DNA of 38,534 nucleotides from Betaproteobacteria bacterium. Its GTDB lineage: Bacteria > Pseudomonadota > Gammaproteobacteria > Burkholderiales > SG8-39. The DNA lies in the NCBI GenBank assembly GCA_947467435.1, contig CANIIA010000017.1:1-38534 (forward strand), written 5' to 3'. The notes under the pieces were generated by a model that saw only the letters and a program-made list of their open reading frames with translations, ran no database searches and was not told the DNA's origin. Numbering within the stretch: position 1 is the first letter of the stretch; the number at the start of each line of letters is the position of its first letter. The translations under genes were made by a program, and so were the position numbers. Positions 34,522 to 38,534 of the stretch are shown here, one piece after another.

Positions 34522-36003
34522 TCAAAACTTAGACAGCGCCACATGGCGCAATAATTCATTCACCGAGGCATGCATGATCTCGGATAAGGGTAAGGGGTAC
34601 ACACCCAACACGAGGACCGCCAAGGCCAACACACTCAGAATGACGATCTCGCGGGCATTGACGTCCGTGAGCGCAGCCACATGATCGTTGGCAATCGGAC
34701 CAAAGATCACGCGCTTATACATCCACAAGGTATACGCGGCGCCAAGAATGAGCGTAGAGGCGGCAAGAAATGCAATCCAAAAGCTGACTTGCATCGCGCC
34801 CATGATGACCATAAATTCGCCGACAAAACCGCTGGTGGCAGGCAAGCCGCAATTGGCCATCGAAAATAGCATCATGAAGGCCGCAAATTTCGGCATACGG
34901 TGTACCACACCGCCGTAATCAGCAATCATGCGACTGTGCATGCGGTCGTACATCACCCCGACGCACAAGAACATGGCCGCCGAGATAAAGCCATGCGAAA
35001 TCATTTGAATCAAGGCACCTTCAACGCCATACGCATTGAAGATAAAAAAGCCCAGCGTGACAAAACCCATGTGCGAAATAGATGAGTAAGCAATCAGCTT
35101 TTTCATATCCAACTGCACGAGCGCTACAAAGCCGATGTAGACCACCGCCACCAACGAAAGCGCAATCATTAGCCACGCCAAGTTGCGCGATGCATCGGGC
35201 AACACCGGCAACGAGAAGCGTAAGAAGCCATAGGCGCCAAGCTTGAGCATGATTGCTGCAAGCACTACCGAACCACCCGTCGGCGCTTCAACGTGCGCAT
35301 CGGGCAACCAAGTATGGACTGGCCACATCGGGACCTTGACAGCAAAAGCAGCCAAGAATGCAAAGAACAACCATTGCTGTGCCTCGAGACCGAGGGGCAA
35401 GGCTTTCCAATCGGCCATCGCAAAACTACCGCCCGAATGGTCATACAGGTACAGCAATGCCACCAACATGAACAACGAACCCATCAAGGTATACAGAAAA
35501 AACTTTAATGCCGCATAAACACGATTGGGTCCGCCCCAAACACCCACGATGATGAACATCGGAATCAGGGTTGCCTCAAAAAACACGTAGAACAACAGGC
35601 TGTCTTGCGCGGCAAACACACCATTCATGATTCCAGACAAGAATAAGAACGCAGCGAAATACAACGCCACTCGGTTTTCGATCACCGTCCAACCGGCCAG
35701 CACCACAATGACGGTGATAAAGCTATTGAGCAAGATAAAGGGCATGGCAATGCCATCCACCCCCAAGTGGTAATACACATTAAAGTGAGGGATCCACAAC
35801 GCTTGCTCAACAAATTGCATCGCAGCACTGGCCCGGTCAAAGCCGGTGTACAACGGCAAGGTCACCACAAAGCCGAGTAACGCACCCAACAGAGCCAAGC
35901 GACGCGCAAGCAACGCTTGACGATCGTCACCGGTCGCAAGGACAAGCAAACCCGCCACAATCGGCGTCCAGATCGACAAACTGAGTAAAGGATAAGAGGA
36001 CAT
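34522..36003 (-). CDS. nuoM: NADH-quinone oxidoreductase subunit M
   Basis: This is a 493-residue proton-pumping subunit with about 14 helices. It has F-Y-V-F-F-E-A-T-L-I-P-M (the conserved Glu of helix 5), F-A-V-K-V-P-M-W-P-V-H-T-W-L-P-D-A-H (helix 7 Lys region) and D-M-K-K-L-I-A-Y-S-S-I-S-H-M-G. It follows nuoL after 22 bases in the operon. Confidence 0.97.
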   Translation of the reverse strand: MSSYPLLSLSIWTPIVAGLLVLATGDDRQALLARRLALLGALLGFVVTLPLYTGFDRASAAMQFVEQALWIPHFNVYYHLGVDGIAMPFILLNSFITVIVVLAGWTVIENRVALYFAAFLFLSGIMNGVFAAQDSLLFYVFFEATLIPMFIIVGVWGGPNRVYAALKFFLYTLMGSLFMLVALLYLYDHSGGSFAMADWKALPLGLEAQQWLFFAFLAAFAVKVPMWPVHTWLPDAHVEAPTGGSVVLAAIMLKLGAYGFLRFSLPVLPDASRNLAWLMIALSLVAVVYIGFVALVQLDMKKLIAYSSISHMGFVTLGFFIFNAYGVEGALIQMISHGFISAAMFLCVGVMYDRMHSRMIADYGGVVHRMPKFAAFMMLFSMANCGLPATSGFVGEFMVIMGAMQVSFWIAFLAASTLILGAAYTLWMYKRVIFGPIANDHVAALTDVNAREIVILSVLALAVLVLGVYPLPLSEIMHASVNELLRHVALSKF

Positions 36004-36025
36004 GCGTCAGGATTCCGATCGAAGC

Positions 36026-37990
36026 TCAGTGGCCAAAGCCAAAGAAAAAGCGAATCTTGGGCCACCAAAGTAAGAGCAGCACGCCAAACACCATCGTGAA
36101 AGCATATTGATACACACGACCCGTTTGCACTAAGCGCATCAAGCGTGCGCTCCAACCCACTACGCGCGCGGAGCCATTCACAATCAAGCCATCAATCAAG
36201 GTTTGGTCTCCAGCTTTCCAAAGTCCGGCACCCACCACGCGAGCACCACCAGCAAAGAGCCAAGAAAATAATTCATCAAAGCCATATTTGCGTTCGACCA
36301 CCGCGTATAGCATGCCGAACTGCCCTGCGATCACTTTGGGTAAATCTGGACGCACGATATACAAATACCAAGCGGTGACTGCGCCGGCCAGCGCTAACCA
36401 AAACGGAAGCGCAGTAAGTCCATGCAGCATCATCGCGACCACACCGTGGTATTCATGCAGCAGTGTGGCCATCGCCGTGTGCTGAGGTGAAATTTGAATA
36501 GCCGTGCTGAAAAAGTCACCAAACAAGACCGTACCAATCGACCAGCCAGCAGCAATCGACGGAATCGCAAGTAGCACGAGCGGCAAGGTCACCACCCAAG
36601 GGCTTTCATGTAGATGCGAACGCGTATGTGCATCCATACGTGGATGACCATGAAAGGTCATGAAGACCAAGCGCAAGGAGTACAAGCCACCAAAGAACAC
36701 GCCCGCTAATGCACAAGCCCACGCAAAACCAGCACCTGGGGTGTGCGAAGCGTGCAACGCTTCGATGATGCTGTCTTTAGAAAAGAATCCCGCGAACGGA
36801 GGGAAACCTGCGTTTGCTAACGCACCGATCAACACCGTGAGATACGTGATGGGAAGATATTGACGTAACCCGCCCATGCGGCGCATGTCCTGTTCGTGGT
36901 GCATGGCCATGATGACCGAGCCAGCGCCAAGAAACAACACTGCCTTAAAGAAGGCGTGGGTCATCAAATGAAAGATCGCTGCGGGATACGCCGACGCGCC
37001 CAAGGCAGCCGTCATGTAACCCAGTTGAGACAGCGTGGAGTACGCCACCACGCGTTTGATATCAAATTGCGTGATCGCGACCACTGCCATCGATAACGCT
37101 GTAATCGCACCAATCACCATCACTACCGACAACGCGGTGTCCGACAACTCAAATAGCGGTGACATACGCGCCACCATAAAGATGCCTGCTGTGACCATGG
37201 TTGCCGCATGAATCAACGCTGAAATCGGCGTAGGGCCTTCCATCGAATCAGGCAACCACACATGCAACGGAAATTGCGCGCTCTTACCCATCGCACCAAT
37301 AAACAGACAGATGCAGATGACGGTGAGCAACATCCACGTTTGACTGCCGAGAAGCTGAATCGACTGCCCTGCAAGGGCGTTCGCTTGAGAGAACACAGCG
37401 GCGTAATCGAGTGACCCCACATGCGCCAAAATCAACGCAATGCCTAATAAAAATCCAAAGTCACCCACGCGATTTACCAAAAACGCTTTCATGTTGGCGT
37501 AAATGGCGGTTGGCCGCTCGTACCAAAAACCAATGAGCAAGTACGAGACCAATCCCACGGCTTCCCAGCCAAAAAACAGCTGCAGGAAGTTATTACTCAT
37601 CACCAACATCAACATCGAAAACGTAAACAACGAGATATACGCGAAGAAGCGCTGATAACCCGGGTCTTCTTTCATGTAACCGATGGTGTAGATGTGCACC
37701 ATCAACGACACAAATGTCACCACGAGCATCATCGTCGCGCTGAGCCGGTCAATCAGAAAACCAATTTCTAGACGCGTCGTGCCGCTCGTGATCCAGGTGT
37801 AAACACTACCGTTAAATGTGCCGCCGGAAAGGACGTCTTGAAACACCACAACTGCGGCAATGAACGAAATCAGCACCGACGCAATCGTGATGCGATGCGC
37901 GCCACCCCGACCAATCGCATGGCCGAGTAACCCAGCCACTAAGGCACCAAACAACGGGGCAAGCGGTATCAGTAAATACAATGCCTTCAT
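36026..37990 (-). CDS. nuoL: NADH-quinone oxidoreductase subunit L
   Basis: This 654-residue subunit is the largest antiporter-like one of complex I, with about 16 helices and the C-terminal lateral helix (H-x) expected for NuoL. Seen are F-F-G-W-E-A-V-G-L-V-S-Y-L-L-I, G-K-S-A-Q-F-P-L-H-V-W-L-P-D-S-M-E-G-P-T and F-D-I-K-R-V-V-A-Y-S-T-L-S-Q-L-G. It begins 6 bases after nuoK. Confidence 0.97.
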   Translation of the reverse strand: MKALYLLIPLAPLFGALVAGLLGHAIGRGGAHRITIASVLISFIAAVVVFQDVLSGGTFNGSVYTWITSGTTRLEIGFLIDRLSATMMLVVTFVSLMVHIYTIGYMKEDPGYQRFFAYISLFTFSMLMLVMSNNFLQLFFGWEAVGLVSYLLIGFWYERPTAIYANMKAFLVNRVGDFGFLLGIALILAHVGSLDYAAVFSQANALAGQSIQLLGSQTWMLLTVICICLFIGAMGKSAQFPLHVWLPDSMEGPTPISALIHAATMVTAGIFMVARMSPLFELSDTALSVVMVIGAITALSMAVVAITQFDIKRVVAYSTLSQLGYMTAALGASAYPAAIFHLMTHAFFKAVLFLGAGSVIMAMHHEQDMRRMGGLRQYLPITYLTVLIGALANAGFPPFAGFFSKDSIIEALHASHTPGAGFAWACALAGVFFGGLYSLRLVFMTFHGHPRMDAHTRSHLHESPWVVTLPLVLLAIPSIAAGWSIGTVLFGDFFSTAIQISPQHTAMATLLHEYHGVVAMMLHGLTALPFWLALAGAVTAWYLYIVRPDLPKVIAGQFGMLYAVVERKYGFDELFSWLFAGGARVVGAGLWKAGDQTLIDGLIVNGSARVVGWSARLMRLVQTGRVYQYAFTMVFGVLLLLWWPKIRFFFGFGH

Positions 37991-37996
37991 GGTGAT

Positions 37997-38302
37997 CTAG
38001 CCCTTCAGCGTATCGAGATCATCGACATGAATCGTCGACAAATTGCGAAAGAGCACAACCAAAATCGCCAGTCCAATGGCTGATTCTGCGGCTGCCACCG
38101 TTAAGATAAAAAACACAAAGACCTGACCAGCGGTGTCTCCCAAGTGATGGGCGAACGCAAGAAAATTCATATTCACCGCAAGCAACATCAATTCGATTGC
38201 CATCAAGAGCACAATCAGGTTCTTACGGTTCATAAAAATCCCAATCACGCTAAGCGCAAAAAGAATTGCGCCTAGGGTTAGAAAGTGGGCCAGCGTCAGC
38301 AT
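37997..38302 (-). CDS. nuoK: NADH-quinone oxidoreductase subunit K
   Basis: This is a 101-residue three-helix subunit of complex I. The two conserved membrane glutamates are present in [11 protein letters not shown] (helix 2) and [10 protein letters not shown] (helix 3). The length is normal. It starts two bases after the nuoJ stop. Confidence 0.97.
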   Translation of the reverse strand: MLTLAHFLTLGAILFALSVIGIFMNRKNLIVLLMAIELMLLAVNMNFLAFAHHLGDTAGQVFVFFILTVAAAESAIGLAILVVLFRNLSTIHVDDLDTLKG

Positions 38303-38304
38303 CC

Positions 38305-38534
38305 CTACCCCCCCTCTTTCGGACTGGCGTCATCTGCAGGCTTTGCCCGACTCACCGAGGGCATCGATACCAGTCGTACCCGATCCTTTGCACTGACCCG
38401 GACCTGATCGGACGGGTTCTGATGTTTTGAATCCTTCCGTCTTCTTAACGTTAGCGAAATCGCGGCAACGATTGCGACCAATAAAATAACGGCGGCAATC
38501 TGAAAGGCATAGACGTACTCGGTGTAGATGAGTC
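38305..38534 (-). CDS. nuoJ: NADH-quinone oxidoreductase subunit J (C-terminal part, runs off window)
   Basis: The last 75 codons of a minus-strand gene end at TAG 38307-38305, directly before nuoK. The reading frame gives the last membrane helix ([17 protein letters not shown]) preceded by Y-T-E-Y, as in NuoJ. A charged tail of about 45 residues follows and is longer than in many NuoJ proteins. The N-terminus lies outside the window. Confidence 0.93.
   Translation of the reverse strand, partial: LIYTEYVYAFQIAAVILLVAIVAAISLTLRRRKDSKHQNPSDQVRVSAKDRVRLVSMPSVSRAKPADDASPKEGG

Overview
The window looks like a stretch of chromosome from a betaproteobacterium, most likely Burkholderiales (an Alcaligenaceae-like relative is a guess). 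The reasons are the gene order nuoJ-K-L-M-N followed by a DUF2818 gene and a NudF-type Nudix gene, the aat-bpt-pyrD run, the B12-dependent ribonucleotide reductase with a duplicated C-terminal domain, the DUF1841 gene and the pair of small c-type cytochromes. Base composition looks moderate rather than GC-rich. There is no phage, transposase or CRISPR array; the only mobile-type clue is a tRNA gene overlapped by a neighbour.

Left third (1-14000), accessory metabolism. A 71-bp perfect tandem repeat sits at the left edge. A cupin gene faces a four-gene NitT/TauT-type ABC importer operon (substrate-binding protein, ATPase, two permeases) with a MarR regulator just upstream. A shared palindrome-like motif lies before the cupin gene and before the importer, so the MarR protein probably controls both. 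Then come oxyR, an amino-acid permease and a signal-peptide-bearing methyltransferase, all on the minus strand. An unusual 12-bp minisatellite and a tRNA-Arg(CCU) gene follow. Next are a class II aldolase/adducin-like gene whose tail is read from the antisense strand of that tRNA, a zinc-ribbon Nudix hydrolase, a UbiD-family decarboxylase with its UbiX flavin prenyltransferase, and two tandem ornithine-cyclodeaminase/mu-crystallin paralogues. Uptake, regulation, decarboxylation and imine-reductase-type functions side by side suggest an uncharacterised pathway for a small carboxylate or cyclic imino/heteroaromatic acid; the substrate cannot be read from the sequence.

Middle (14000-25500), mostly housekeeping. 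The tightly packed plus-strand operon aat-bpt-pyrD-ferredoxin-nth-DUF1841 converges on two small cytochromes c. A MoxR ATPase/VWA pair, a Prx5-type peroxiredoxin with a clear terminator, and a secreted six-cysteine protein come next. The last is followed by four 16-bp repeats that run into a very strong terminator. htpG lies on the minus strand behind a recognisable sigma-32 promoter, back to back with azlCD.

Right third (25500-38534). An exported M16 protease, greB, nrdJ with a long leader, and the distal half of the complex I operon (nuoJ partial, nuoK, nuoL, nuoM, nuoN, DUF2818, NudF-like) fill the rest. No 16S/23S rRNA and no recognisable riboswitch were seen. Start sites were chosen by family length, overlaps and Shine-Dalgarno signals and are noted where uncertain.
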